From assembly GCF_004341515.1 (NCBI RefSeq), contig NZ_SLZF01000013.1, forward strand, positions 181,717 to 245,716: a stretch of 64,000 nucleotides of DNA, in the 5' to 3' direction. The notes under the pieces are model-generated. The model was not told the DNA's origin, made no database searches, and saw only the letters and a program-made list of their open reading frames with translations. Origin of the DNA: Allobosea sp. BK604. GTDB taxonomy: Bacteria > Pseudomonadota > Alphaproteobacteria > Rhizobiales > Beijerinckiaceae. The position numbers were made by a program, and so were the translations under genes. Position 1 is the first letter of the stretch. Every line of letters begins with the position of its first letter. Positions 49,096 to 57,804 of this stretch are shown piece by piece.

Positions 49096-49857
49096 CTACT
49101 CCGCCGCCTTGACGATCAGCTCGGCGACCTCCTTGGGAAAGGACAACATCGCGACATGGCTGGACGGCACTTCGATCGCCGTGGCCTTGGCCGCCTTGAC
49201 CTGGTCCCTTTGCAGGTCTGGCGAGATGATCGCGTCCTTCGCCGCGACGACCATGAAGGTCGGCTTATCCCGCCAGGCGGCGCGGCTCACGGGAGCCGTG
49301 GCGTTCCTGACATGGAACGGGCCCTGGGTCGCAGCCACGACGGCCTGCTCGTCCGGCGGGAGATCCGGCGCGAAATAGGTCCTGATGCCCTCGTCGCTGA
49401 TCCTGAGATAGTCGTCCGCATCCTTGACGAAGGTCTTGCGGCCTTCCAGGGGCGGATATTTGGACGCCGTGCTCTGTAGCGACTCGCCCTTGTCGGGCGC
49501 GTAGGCCGCGACATAGACGAGCGATTTGACCTTGTCGTCCTGCCCGGCTTCGGTGATGACGACGCCGGCCCAGGAATGCCCGACGAGGACGACGGGGCCC
49601 TCCGCATTCCGGATCGCCCGCTTGGCCGCCGCGACGTCGTTCTCCAGCGAATCCAGCGGGTTCTGGACCGCAACGACTTTCAGGCCGGCCTTTTCGAGCT
49701 GCGGGATGACCTTGTGCCAGGACGAGCCGTCGGCGAAGGCGCCATGAACAAGCACCGCCGTCTTGGCTTTCAGCTCGGCGGCGGAAACTTGCGGAGCGAT
49801 CGTCGCGAACGCGCCCAGGACGAGGCCGAGGCTGATGAAGGGATTGAGCGGTTTCAT
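49096..49857 (-). CDS. Secreted alpha/beta hydrolase
   Basis: The 253-aa protein has a signal peptide (KPLNPFISLGLVLGAFATIA, cleavage near VSAAE) and a compact alpha/beta-hydrolase fold: TAVLVHGAFADGSSWHKVIPQL (oxyanion region), VVLVGHSWAGVVITEAG with the nucleophile Ser, and VPSSHVAMLSFPKEVAELI with the catalytic His. It resembles the salicylate-esterase/hydroxynitrile-lyase-like group. The ATG at 49857 is preceded by AAGGCGG; the longer frame to 50037 lacks coding character. A single TTTACC followed one turn later by TTAAC lies about 105-115 bp upstream on its strand, a weak echo of the arrays at 42998 and 44850. Confidence 0.85.
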   Translation of the reverse strand: MKPLNPFISLGLVLGAFATIAPQVSAAELKAKTAVLVHGAFADGSSWHKVIPQLEKAGLKVVAVQNPLDSLENDVAAAKRAIRNAEGPVVLVGHSWAGVVITEAGQDDKVKSLVYVAAYAPDKGESLQSTASKYPPLEGRKTFVKDADDYLRISDEGIRTYFAPDLPPDEQAVVAATQGPFHVRNATAPVSRAAWRDKPTFMVVAAKDAIISPDLQRDQVKAAKATAIEVPSSHVAMLSFPKEVAELIVKAAE

Positions 49858-49960
49858 GGGTTTCGGGCCGCCTTTGCACGATCGAGTGCCGCGATCAGCT
49901 TTGCCGCGATCGGATGATCGGATCGCGGATACTGATAGCTTAGGCTTCGGCGATGCCGGC

Positions 49961-49975
49961 GTTAATTCTGGTAAA
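49961..49975 (-). promoter_or_regulatory. Weak TTTACC/TTAAC phased pair upstream of the hydrolase gene
   Basis: On the minus strand, TTTACCAGAA starts at 49975 and TTAACG at 49965, 10 bp apart. The string TTTACCAG-WW-TTAA is shared with the array at 44860. With only one full repeat, chance cannot be excluded. Confidence 0.25.
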
Positions 49976-50128
49976 TTGTTCCCCAGTCTCCACCCGCCGG
50001 AAAAGCTGATCATGGCTAGCTTTCCGCATTGAAACACGCATCTCGTCGCGATGACTCGCCTGCGGCTTCAATTACCTCCAGAAACGGAGCTGTTCGATCG
50101 GTGGGTTCGCGCGTCGGAATGAAGCGCT

Positions 50129-50914
50129 CTATCGGTCCCGCAGCACGACGCTGCGTTGCGAGCGGCTCAGCGACTGCGCCGTCTCGATCACCAGCGGCGC
50201 GAAGCGCTCCGCGAAGGCCTCGGTGCTCCAGTCATTGGTCGAGGCGGCGATATGGACGGCTGCGACCGGCCTGCCGGCTGCATCGGTGACGGCGGCGCCG
50301 ACGGTGATTTCGCCCATCACGGTTTCCTCGACGGCCAGCCCGTAGCCGCTTCTCGCAGCCTCCTCGATCTTGCCCATGATCACGGCGGAATCGACGATCG
50401 TCTTCGGCGTCCGCTGCACGAGTTCGCACCTGGCGATCACCGCCTCCGCCTCGTCATGCGGAAGCTGGGCCAGGATGGAGCGGCCGCCGGCCGTGCAGAA
50501 GATCGGGATGCGCCGGCCGATCAGCGAGCTGTCGAAATACTCGCGCTTGGTCTGCTGACGGATCGCATAGATCGTGGTGGTCCCGTCATAGAGCGACAGG
50601 TTCGCCCGCTCGCCGCAGGAATTGCGCAGGTCGATCAGGGCCGGCGTCGCGAGCTCGACCAGCGGATTCGAGCGTAAATAGTAGAAGGCGAGGTCGAGCA
50701 CCGGCTTGCCGAGCCGGAAACGCCGCGTCCGCTCGTCCTTCTCGAGATAGCCGAGCTGCCAGAGCGTATGCGCGAAGCGCTGCGTCGCGCTCTTGTCCAG
50801 GCCGGTATGGGCGGCGATCTCGCCCAGGCTCAGATCGGTCGTCGTCCGACCGAACGCCTCTAGCACCAGAAACGCCTTCGAGACCGAGGCGACATGAAGC
50901 GGATCGCTGCGCAC
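50129..50914 (-). CDS. IclR-family transcriptional regulator
   Basis: The 261-aa protein has an N-terminal winged helix (VASVSKAFLVLEAFGRTTTDLSLGEIAAHTGLDKSATQRFAHTL) and the IclR effector domain, with FDSSLIGRRIPIFCTAGGRSILAQL and GYGLAVEETVMGEITVGAAVTDAAGRPVAAVHIA. It starts at a GTG (50914) with AAAGG before it. It is divergent from the MHS transporter and NodB-fold hydrolase genes, which are the likely targets. Two 12-bp direct repeats and an inverted partial copy lie in the shared promoter. The effector is unknown, presumably the transported compound or its breakdown product. Confidence 0.9.
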   Translation of the reverse strand: MRSDPLHVASVSKAFLVLEAFGRTTTDLSLGEIAAHTGLDKSATQRFAHTLWQLGYLEKDERTRRFRLGKPVLDLAFYYLRSNPLVELATPALIDLRNSCGERANLSLYDGTTTIYAIRQQTKREYFDSSLIGRRIPIFCTAGGRSILAQLPHDEAEAVIARCELVQRTPKTIVDSAVIMGKIEEAARSGYGLAVEETVMGEITVGAAVTDAAGRPVAAVHIAASTNDWSTEAFAERFAPLVIETAQSLSRSQRSVVLRDR

Positions 50915-50951
50915 GAATACCTTTAACGGTTTGTTGACAGAGGGAAGCGCG

Positions 50952-51002
50952 GTGCATTACGATTTTGCGAATTACAATGCAATATTTAAAATTAGAATGC
51001 AA
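50952..51002. promoter_or_regulatory. Repeated ATTANAATGCAA sites in the IclR/transporter promoter
   Basis: ATTACAATGCAA (50971-50982) and ATTAGAATGCAA (50991-51002) match at 11 of 12 bases and start exactly 20 bp apart. A partial inverted copy (GTGCATTACGAT) begins at 50952. They sit in an AT-rich stretch directly upstream of the transporter gene and are good candidates for the IclR operator. Confidence 0.5.
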
Positions 51003-51045
51003 GTAGAACAGGCAGGTGCCGATCTGCCGAGCAGGGGATGCCGCG

Positions 51046-52350
51046 ATGTCGAGCAGTCACGTTGAAGCAAGCATGTCGTCCGCGGCCGCCGGCGCAGGAC
51101 CGACCGACGCGGAAAGCCGCAAGGCCGTCGGGGCCGCGGTGCTCGGGAACATCCTGGAATGGTATGATTTCGCGATCTACGGCTATGTCGCGACGATCAT
51201 CGCCAAGAAGTTCTTCCCCGGCGGCGACGAGGTCGGCGCGCTGCTCGCCACCTTCGCCACCTTCGGCATCGGCTTCGTCGCCCGGCCGCTCGGCGGCATC
51301 ATCATCGGCCGCATGGGCGACGTGAAGGGCCGCAAGGCGGCGCTGCTGCTCACCATCTTCCTGATGGCCTTCGGCACCGTCGGCATCGGCCTGATCCCCG
51401 ACTACAATTCGATCGGCATCCTCGCGCCGCTGCTGCTGGTGATCTGCCGGCTGATGCAGGGCTTTGCCGCCGGCGGCGAATGGGGCGGGGCGACGGCCTT
51501 CATCGTCGAATGGGCGCCGAAGGGCCGGCGCGGCTTCTTCGGCAGCTTCCAGCAGGCGAGCGTCGCCGGTGGCCTGCTGCTCGGCTCGGGCATCGCGGCT
51601 CTGCTCAGCACCATGCTGACGGTCGAGCAGATGGAAGGCTGGGGCTGGCGCGTGCCGTTCATCCTCGGCTTCGTGCTGCTGCCGGTCGGCATCTACATGC
51701 GCAGCAATATCGAGGAGACCCCGGCCTATCGCGAGGCGCAGGAAGCCGCGCCCCAGGACCAGACCCCGGGCTGGATCCTGGCGGCGAAGGCCTTCGGCTT
51801 CACCATCCTGTGGACGGTCTCCTATTACGTGATCCTCTACTACATGCCGACCTTCACCCAGCAGCATGCCGGCCTCAGCCGCACGGCGGCGCTGTGGTCG
51901 AACACGCTGGGCCTCGTCCTGCTGGTCGTCGCGATCCCGGTCATGGGCCTGCTCTCGGACCGGATCGGCCGCAAGCCGCTGCTGCTCGGCTGCTGCGTCG
52001 CCTTCGCGGTGCTGACCTATCCGCTCTTCGCCTACATGCTGTCGGGCGTGTCGCTGCCGGGCATCATCGCGGTCCAGCTCGTCTTCGGCCTGATGATCGC
52101 GATGTTCTCCGGTCCCGGCCCGGCCGCGATCGCCGAGATCTTCCCGACGCAGTCGCGCTCGACCTGGATGTCGACGGGCTACAGCCTGGCGACCAGCATC
52201 TTCGGCGGCTTCGCGCCGTTCATCGCGACCTGGCTGATCGCCAGGACCGGCTCGCCGATCTCGCCGACCTATTATCTCATCGTCGCCGCCATCGCCTCGG
52301 CCATCGTGATCGCGACCCTGCGCGAAACGGCGCATGACGACCTGCGCTGA
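51046..52350 (+). CDS. MHS-family MFS transporter (metabolite:H+ symporter)
   Basis: The 434-aa protein has 12 predicted helices and the MHS features GNILEWYDFAIYGY at the N-terminus, GRMGDVKGRKAALLLTIFLMA (MFS motif A), GGEWGGATAFIVEWAP and the central loop IEETPAYREAQ. Relatives carry proline/betaine, alpha-ketoglutarate, shikimate or citrate. It uses the ATG at 51046 with AGGGG upstream; the frame to 51016 is spurious. It precedes the NodB-fold hydrolase gene by 26 bp and is divergent from the IclR-type gene, which suggests uptake and breakdown of one substrate. Confidence 0.9.
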   Translation: MSSSHVEASMSSAAAGAGPTDAESRKAVGAAVLGNILEWYDFAIYGYVATIIAKKFFPGGDEVGALLATFATFGIGFVARPLGGIIIGRMGDVKGRKAALLLTIFLMAFGTVGIGLIPDYNSIGILAPLLLVICRLMQGFAAGGEWGGATAFIVEWAPKGRRGFFGSFQQASVAGGLLLGSGIAALLSTMLTVEQMEGWGWRVPFILGFVLLPVGIYMRSNIEETPAYREAQEAAPQDQTPGWILAAKAFGFTILWTVSYYVILYYMPTFTQQHAGLSRTAALWSNTLGLVLLVVAIPVMGLLSDRIGRKPLLLGCCVAFAVLTYPLFAYMLSGVSLPGIIAVQLVFGLMIAMFSGPGPAAIAEIFPTQSRSTWMSTGYSLATSIFGGFAPFIATWLIARTGSPISPTYYLIVAAIASAIVIATLRETAHDDLR

Positions 52351-52376
52351 GGCGCTCGAGAGCAAGGAGTGACATC

Positions 52377-53273
52377 ATGAGCAATCCAGGTGCAGCGCCC
52401 GAACCCTGGCAATGGGAGGAGCCGCATTGGCGCAGGCTGGTCGATCAGGTCCGTGCCGGCAAGCGGCTGGCGCCCGCGCGCTGGAAAGACGGAGCGCGCT
52501 GCGCCGTGGCGCTCTCCTTCGACTCCGACCACGAGACCAACGAGCTGCGCGAGGGCGGCAAGTCGATCGGCCGGATGTCCTGGGGGCAGTACGGCAACCG
52601 GGTCGGCGTCCCCCGCCTGCTCGAGCTGCTGAAGCGCCATGACGTCAAGGCGAGCTTCTACGTGCCGGCCGTGGCAGCGCTGCTGCATCCCGACGAGCAG
52701 CGCCGGGTGATCGCGGAAGGCCACGAGATCGGTATCCATGGCTGGATCCACGAGCTGAACTCGGTACTCCCCTACGAGGCCGAGCGCGACCTGATGTTCC
52801 GCTCGACCGACACGCTGGAGACGATCACCGGCGTCCGGCCGGTCGGGCTGCGCACGCCGTCCTGGGATTTCAGCCCGAACACGCTGAGGATCGAGACCGA
52901 GCTCGGCCTGCTCTACGATTCCTCGCTGATGGCGGACGAGGATTGCTACGAGCTGGTCATGGACGGCACACCGACGGGGATCGTCGAGGTGCCGGTCGAA
53001 TGGATCCGCGACGACGCGGTCTATTTCATGATGCACCGCTTCCAGTCGCTGCGGCCCTATACGGCGCCGAAGGACGTGCTCGACATTTTCCTGCGCGAGT
53101 TCGAGGCGGCCTATGAGGCCGGCGGGCTGTTCCAGCTCACCATGCATCCGCACATCATCACGCCGCGCTCGCGCATCTGGATCCTCGAAGAGGTCATCCG
53201 CCACGCCAAGGCCAAGGGCGATGTCTGGTTCGCGACCCATGCCGAGGTCGCGGCCTTCGTGAAGCAGGCCTGA
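52377..53273 (+). CDS. NodB-fold polysaccharide deacetylase-family hydrolase (PuuE/imidase-like)
   Basis: The 298-aa protein has no signal peptide. ALSFDSDHETNELR holds the first Asp pair of the NodB metal site, HEIGIHGWIHELN supplies the H-x3-H ligands, and RTPSWDFSPNT and LTMHPHIITPRSRI are the later motifs. This pattern, with an early extended N-terminus and cytoplasmic location, is that of PuuE allantoinase, cyclic imide hydrolases and HpPgdA-type proteins, not of chitin deacetylases. With the MHS transporter 26 bp upstream and the divergent IclR regulator, a small cyclic amide or imide is a likely substrate. AAGGAG precedes the ATG. Confidence 0.87.
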   Translation: MSNPGAAPEPWQWEEPHWRRLVDQVRAGKRLAPARWKDGARCAVALSFDSDHETNELREGGKSIGRMSWGQYGNRVGVPRLLELLKRHDVKASFYVPAVAALLHPDEQRRVIAEGHEIGIHGWIHELNSVLPYEAERDLMFRSTDTLETITGVRPVGLRTPSWDFSPNTLRIETELGLLYDSSLMADEDCYELVMDGTPTGIVEVPVEWIRDDAVYFMMHRFQSLRPYTAPKDVLDIFLREFEAAYEAGGLFQLTMHPHIITPRSRIWILEEVIRHAKAKGDVWFATHAEVAAFVKQA

Positions 53274-53296
53274 CCTGTCGCAGCGCCGCGCCGCCC

Positions 53297-54646
53297 TCAG
53301 GCCGCGCGGCCCTGCCGGCGCCGCAGCGTGTGCTGGTTCTCCGGGCGCGCGAGGCCGAGATGGTCGCGCAATGTCGTGCCGGCATAGTCGCTGCGGAACA
53401 GGCCGCGCTTCTGCAGCACCGGCACGACATGGTCGACGAAGGCTTCGAGCGAGCTCGGCAGTGCCGGCGGGATCAGGTTGAAGCCATCGGCCGCATCATT
53501 CCTGAACCAATGCTCGATCGTATCGGCGACCTGCTCCGGCGTGCCGGCGAAGATGCGGTGGCCGCGGCCGGCGCTCAGCCGGCGCAGCAGCTGCCGCACC
53601 GTGAGCGTCTCGCCGGCGAGGATGCGCTCGACCAGCTCGGCCCGGCTCTTCTGGTGCGGCGAGTTGACGAGGCCCGGCGGCAGCACGAAGGGGCGGTCGA
53701 GATCGCCGGCCTCCACGGTGGTGCCGAGGATGCGGCTGAGCTGCGCCAGCCCGTAGGTCGGGATGGTCAGGTTCTCGAAGCGCTCTTGCAGGGCGTGCGC
53801 CTCGGCCTCGGTGCCGCCGATGAAAGTCGAAAGCCCGGGCAGGATGACGACATGATCGGGATTGCGGCCAAGCTCGCGGGCGCGCTGCTTGACGTCGCGG
53901 TAGAAGGCGCGGGCATCGTCGAAATCCGGCTGAGCGGTGAAGATCGCGTCGGCATGGCGGGCGGCGAGGTCCTTGCCGGGCTCCGACGAGCCGGCCTGGA
54001 ACAGGACCGGACGCCCCTGCGGCGAGCGCGGCACCTCCAGCGGACCGGCGACGCGATAATGGCTGCCGATATGGTCGGTGGTGTGGATCCGATCGCGATC
54101 GACGAAGACCCCGCCTTCCTTGTCGCCGACGATCGCGTCGTCTTCCCAGCTGTCCCAGAGCTTGGCCGTGACCTCCAGGAACTCCTGGGCCCTGGCATAG
54201 CGGGCATTCGGGTCGGGATGCGCGTCGAGTCCGAAATTGGCGGCCGCATCGGCATTGGCGGTGGTGACGACGTTCCAGGCGGCGCGGCCGCGGCTGACAT
54301 GGTCGAGCGTCGCGAAGCGCCGGGCGAGGCCGTAGGGATCGTTATAGGTGGTCGAGGCCGTGGCGACGAGGCCGATCCGCTCGGTCACGGTCGAGAGCGC
54401 CGTGATCAGCGTGAACGGATCGAGCGCGTCGAAGGGGCGGTCCTCGGTGCGGTCCTTGAGCACCGGATGGTCGGCGAAGAAGATGGCGTCGAGCTTGCCG
54501 CGCTCGGCGATCTGGGCGAGCCGGATATAGTGGCCGATATCGGTGATGCCGGACAGCTCGGTTTCGGGCAGGCGCCAGGCCGCCTCGTGCTGGCCGATAT
54601 TGCGCAGGAAGGCGTTGAGGTGAAGTTGGCGCGGCGCGGCGGTCAT
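53297..54646 (-). CDS. NtaA/SnaA/DszA-family FMN-dependent monooxygenase
   Basis: The 449-aa luciferase-like protein contains LAQIAERGKLDAIFFADHP, FTLITALSTVTERIGLVATASTTYNDPYGLARRFATLDHVSRGRAAWNVVTT, HYRVAGPLEVPRSPQGRPVLFQAGSSEPGKDLAARHADAIF and GFNLIPPALPSSLEAFVDHVVPVLQKRGLFR. These blocks define the NtaA/DszA branch, which uses reduced flavin to cleave C-N or C-S bonds. It is last in the minus-strand ssu-type operon, so it probably desulfonates or oxidises the imported organosulfur compound. AGGGAGCG precedes the ATG at 54646; the frame to 54751 is spurious. No flavin reductase gene is visible nearby. Confidence 0.9.
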   Translation of the reverse strand: MTAAPRQLHLNAFLRNIGQHEAAWRLPETELSGITDIGHYIRLAQIAERGKLDAIFFADHPVLKDRTEDRPFDALDPFTLITALSTVTERIGLVATASTTYNDPYGLARRFATLDHVSRGRAAWNVVTTANADAAANFGLDAHPDPNARYARAQEFLEVTAKLWDSWEDDAIVGDKEGGVFVDRDRIHTTDHIGSHYRVAGPLEVPRSPQGRPVLFQAGSSEPGKDLAARHADAIFTAQPDFDDARAFYRDVKQRARELGRNPDHVVILPGLSTFIGGTEAEAHALQERFENLTIPTYGLAQLSRILGTTVEAGDLDRPFVLPPGLVNSPHQKSRAELVERILAGETLTVRQLLRRLSAGRGHRIFAGTPEQVADTIEHWFRNDAADGFNLIPPALPSSLEAFVDHVVPVLQKRGLFRSDYAGTTLRDHLGLARPENQHTLRRRQGRAA

Positions 54647-54710
54647 GGTGCGCTCCCTTGAACGGTTGGGTGATGGATCGGTCGCCCCGCGGATGGGGGC
54701 GGCGCGAGGC

Positions 54711-55760
54711 TCATTCGTTCGCGGTCTTGTCGGCCGCTGTGAGATTGGCAAAGCGCAGGTCGAACTCGTCCTCGGCCTTGAGTTGCCTGCCGGCGAAGGA
54801 GCCCGCCGCCTGGAGCACGTCGATCGTCTCCTGCTGGATGGCGATCAGCTCCCTGGTGAAGCCGGGGACGAAGGTCTCGCCCTGGGTGTCATAGGCGCTC
54901 GCCGCGTCCTCGGGCTTCAGCTTCTGGTTCCGGACGTAGTAGCCCTCGATCCAGGCATCCTTGTTGGCGTTCTTCCAGGCATGGGCCCGGTACCAGCGGA
55001 TGACGAGGTCGCGGATCGCCGCTGCCTGGTCGGGATCGTCGAGCGCGGAGCGGGTCGCGTAGAGATAGGCGAGGTTGGGATTGGCGCCGGGCGCGCTGTC
55101 GAGTTCGAGTGCGTCGGTTCCCGGCACGCTCGCGAGATAGCGGCTTCGGTCGGGCTGCTTCAGGACGGCGGCGTCGATCTGGCGGCCGCGCAGGGCATCG
55201 GCGAATTCGGCGAGGCCGAGATTGATCGGCTGGATATCCTTGATCGTCAGGCCGGCCGCCTTGAGGTTGCGCAGCAGGATCGCCTGCTGGGCCGTGCCCT
55301 GGTTGATGCCGACCTTCCTGCCCTTGAGGTCTGCGAGCGCCTTGATGCCCGAGCCTGGGGCGGTGGTGATCAGCGAGCCGCTGCCGCGGCCCTGGACGGC
55401 GCCGACGATCAGCACATTGGCGTTGGAGAAATGTGCCAGGATCGGCGGCACGTCCCCGACCGCGCCGAGCTGGGCGGCTCCGGCGCGGATCGCCTCCAGC
55501 CGCAGCGGCCCACTGGAGAAATTGGCATAGCCGACCTTGGCGGCGAGCTTCTCCTGCTGGCCGGACTGTTCCAGCAGTGAACGCGCACCATTGGCGTCAT
55601 CGGCGAGGATGATCGCCGTGCCGGGCTTGACCTCGCTGCGCAGCGGCGCAGAGGCCTGCGCTAGGGCCTGCCTTGCGGCCATGGGCGCGAGGCCGATCAG
55701 GGCGCCGCTGGCGGCAAGCCCTCCGAGCAGGGCGCGGCGATCCAGCCTGGTTCCGGTCAT
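54711..55760 (-). CDS. ssuA: Sulfonate ABC transporter solute-binding protein (SsuA-like)
   Basis: The 349-aa protein has a twin-arginine-like signal (TRLDRRALLGGLAASGALIG, cleavage near ALAQA) and the SsuA/TauA-type fold: GAAQLGAVGDVPPILAHFSNANVLIVGAVQGRGSGS, ALADLKGRKVGINQGTAQQAILL, LGLAEFADALRGRQIDAAVLKQPDRSRYL. It binds an aliphatic sulfonate or similar in the periplasm. The ATG at 55760 is 10 bp after the ATPase stop, so it belongs to the ssuC-ssuB-ssuA-monooxygenase operon. The longer frame into the ATPase gene is a shadow. The true ligand is inferred only from family and context. Confidence 0.88.
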   Translation of the reverse strand: MTGTRLDRRALLGGLAASGALIGLAPMAARQALAQASAPLRSEVKPGTAIILADDANGARSLLEQSGQQEKLAAKVGYANFSSGPLRLEAIRAGAAQLGAVGDVPPILAHFSNANVLIVGAVQGRGSGSLITTAPGSGIKALADLKGRKVGINQGTAQQAILLRNLKAAGLTIKDIQPINLGLAEFADALRGRQIDAAVLKQPDRSRYLASVPGTDALELDSAPGANPNLAYLYATRSALDDPDQAAAIRDLVIRWYRAHAWKNANKDAWIEGYYVRNQKLKPEDAASAYDTQGETFVPGFTRELIAIQQETIDVLQAAGSFAGRQLKAEDEFDLRFANLTAADKTANE

Positions 55761-55770
55761 GGCGACTCCG

Positions 55771-56538
55771 TCAGTGATGTGTTGCGAGGGCTGCAGCGGG
55801 TTCCCGCTGCGGCTGTACGGGGAGGGTGCGGCCGGCTTCGACGCCGAGCCGGGCGAAGAGCTCGTCGCGCAACGCCTCGAATTCGGGCCCGCCACGATGG
55901 CGCGGGCGCGGTGTCGCGACGCGCCGGTCGAGCGCGATCTGGCCGGCATCGAGCAGCACGACCCGGTCGGCGAGCATGATCGCCTCCTCGACATCATGGG
56001 TGACGAGCAGGACCGACGGCGCATGCTTGCGGCAGATGATGGCGAGCAGGTCCTGCATCTGGATCTTGGTCAGCGCGTCCAGGGCGCTGAAGGGCTCGTC
56101 GGCGAGCAGAAGCTCGGGTTCCCGGACGAGCGAGCGGGCCAGCGCGACGCGCTGCTGCTCGCCGCCCGACAGGTTCTTCGGCCATTCCGCCTCTCGGCCG
56201 GCGAGTCCGACCTCGGCGAGCACGCCCTTGGCCCTGCGGGCGCCTTCAGGGGAATCGGTGCCGAGGAGCACGTTGTCGATCACCCGCGCCCAGGGCAGCA
56301 GCCGCGCGTCCTGGAACAGCACCGCCCGCCGTGCCGGCGCGACGATGCGCTCCTCCGCGGCCGCATCGTGATCGATGCCGGCGATGGCGCGCAGCAGCGT
56401 GCTCTTGCCGGAACCGCTGCGCCCGAGCATGGCGACGAATTCGCCCGGTGCGATGGTAAGGTCGAGGGCGTCGAGAACGATGCGCTCGCCGAAGCGGCGC
56501 GTCAGCTTCTCGACCCGGACGGCGGCAGTCGTGCTCAT
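55771..56538 (-). CDS. ssuB: Sulfonate ABC transporter ATPase (SsuB-like)
   Basis: The 255-aa ATPase has Walker A AMLGRSGSGKSTLLRAIAG, the Q-loop in RRAVLFQDARLLPW, signature LSGGEQQRVALARSLVREP, Walker B LLLADEPFSALD and the H-loop THDVEEAI. FQDARLLPW and the short C-terminus are typical of nitrate/sulfonate/taurine importers. The ATG at 56538 is 11 bp after the permease stop; the much longer frame to 57231 is a shadow across the permease gene. It energises import with SsuC and SsuA. Confidence 0.92.
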   Translation of the reverse strand: MSTTAAVRVEKLTRRFGERIVLDALDLTIAPGEFVAMLGRSGSGKSTLLRAIAGIDHDAAAEERIVAPARRAVLFQDARLLPWARVIDNVLLGTDSPEGARRAKGVLAEVGLAGREAEWPKNLSGGEQQRVALARSLVREPELLLADEPFSALDALTKIQMQDLLAIICRKHAPSVLLVTHDVEEAIMLADRVVLLDAGQIALDRRVATPRPRHRGGPEFEALRDELFARLGVEAGRTLPVQPQREPAAALATHH

Positions 56539-56549
56539 ATCCGCAACCT

Positions 56550-57413
56550 TCACGCCTGCAGCACCTGGCGCCAGGACAGCGCCCTGCGCTCGAGGAAACG
56601 CACCGCCGAATCCGAGGCGAGGCCGAGCACGCCGTAGAGGACGAGGCCGACGAGGACGATCTCGGTCTGCCCGTAGATCCGCGCCTGGGTCATCATGAAG
56701 CCGATGCCGCTGGTGGCGTTGACGGTCTCGACCACGACCAGCGCTGTCCAGGCATGGGTGATGCCGAGGCGCAGGCCGACGAAGAAGCCCGGCAGCGAGC
56801 CCGGCAGGACGATGCGGCGCAGGAAGCGGCCCCGGCTGAAGCTGAGCGATTCCGCCAGCTCGACATAGCGCCGGTCGATGCCGCGCAGGGCGGCATGGGT
56901 ATTGATGTAGATCGGCACCAGCACGCCGAGCGTGATGATGATGATCTTCATCTCCTCTCCGATGCCGAACCAGATGATGGCGAGCGGGATCAGCGCGAGA
57001 TTGGGAATCGCGCGCTTGATCTGGACGAGCCCGTCCAGGAGCGCGTCGCCGATCCGCGTCAGGCCGGCGGCGAGCGCCAGCGCAAGTCCCGCCGTCACAC
57101 CCCAGAACAGCCCGGACGCAGCCCGCTGCAGCGATGCGAGCAGATTGGCCTGAAGCTCGCCATTGCCGATGAGCTCCATGAACGAGCCCGCGACCACCTC
57201 CGGAGGCGAGATCTTGTGCGGACTGATCCAACCGAGACCGGACGCGACGAACCAGAGCAGCAGAACGAGCGCAGGTCCGAGTAGTCGCTGGCCGGGAACG
57301 GCTGGTCGCGGCGCAAGCCTCACCGGAGAAGCGGCGACCGATCGCGCTGGCTGCGAATGCTTATCGGACGACGCGATCGACCGATCAGAATAGGTTGTTG
57401 AAAGATTTGTCAT
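56550..57413 (-). CDS. ssuC: Sulfonate ABC transporter permease (SsuC-like)
   Basis: The 287-aa permease has about six helices and the EAA-type loop at ELAESLSFSRGRFLRRIVLPGSLPGFFVGLRLGITHAWTALVVVE. Its N-terminus carries about 45 polar residues before TM1 (LLGPALVLLLWFVASGL). It forms the membrane channel for the substrate delivered by SsuA. The ATG at 57413 is preferred to the one at 57437. It is first in the operon; the promoter must lie in 57414-57804, where a near-perfect inverted repeat is found. Confidence 0.9.
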   Translation of the reverse strand: MTNLSTTYSDRSIASSDKHSQPARSVAASPVRLAPRPAVPGQRLLGPALVLLLWFVASGLGWISPHKISPPEVVAGSFMELIGNGELQANLLASLQRAASGLFWGVTAGLALALAAGLTRIGDALLDGLVQIKRAIPNLALIPLAIIWFGIGEEMKIIIITLGVLVPIYINTHAALRGIDRRYVELAESLSFSRGRFLRRIVLPGSLPGFFVGLRLGITHAWTALVVVETVNATSGIGFMMTQARIYGQTEIVLVGLVLYGVLGLASDSAVRFLERRALSWRQVLQA

Positions 57414-57804
57414 TGCGCAATTCGTTGTAGAATCCACGTGGTAAGTCGTGAATTCATCATGAGCGTGTCATTCGCGAACTTGATCGATGTTAATCGGTCA
57501 AGCGGCGAGATTTAAATTATACTACGACTGAGATGTGCCGCTACTCAATGGAATGGACTACCAAATATTGCGCTGCTTCGATGCGAACATTCTCCCGCCA
57601 GGGCAGATGGCGGAGGATTGCTGGCTTGGAGGCGCTCGCAGCTCAAATTCTGGCGATCTGCCCGAGGTGCCGCTCTCCATGGTGGCGTCGAGCCGGCCTC
57701 TATTCGTCGCCGAGGCTGTAACAGCGTCGTCACGAACCCGGTCTAGCCCGTGAAGGTTACGCCGCGCGGAGGATGCCGCCGCGATCTTTCGGGGGAGAGG
57801 CGGG
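57414..57804. other. Divergent region between ssuC and the transhydrogenase gene
   Basis: These 391 bp contain no convincing gene; short plus-strand frames from 57533/57535 have no recognisable features. The left third is AT-rich and holds the inverted repeat at 57479-57502. Confidence 0.5.
57479..57502. promoter_or_regulatory. 24-bp inverted repeat, candidate operator upstream of ssuC
   Basis: CTTGATCGAT, a 4-base spacer GTTA, and ATCGGTCAAG form 10-bp arms with one mismatch, 66-89 bp upstream of the ssuC start. The TTGAT...TCAA ends recall Crp/Fnr-type half-sites, but spacing is wider; the binder is unknown. Confidence 0.45.

Noticed and set aside
50992..52365. 457-codon antisense frame over the MHS transporter
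   Set aside because: Low-complexity Arg/Asp/Glu-rich shadow of a GC-rich membrane-protein gene.
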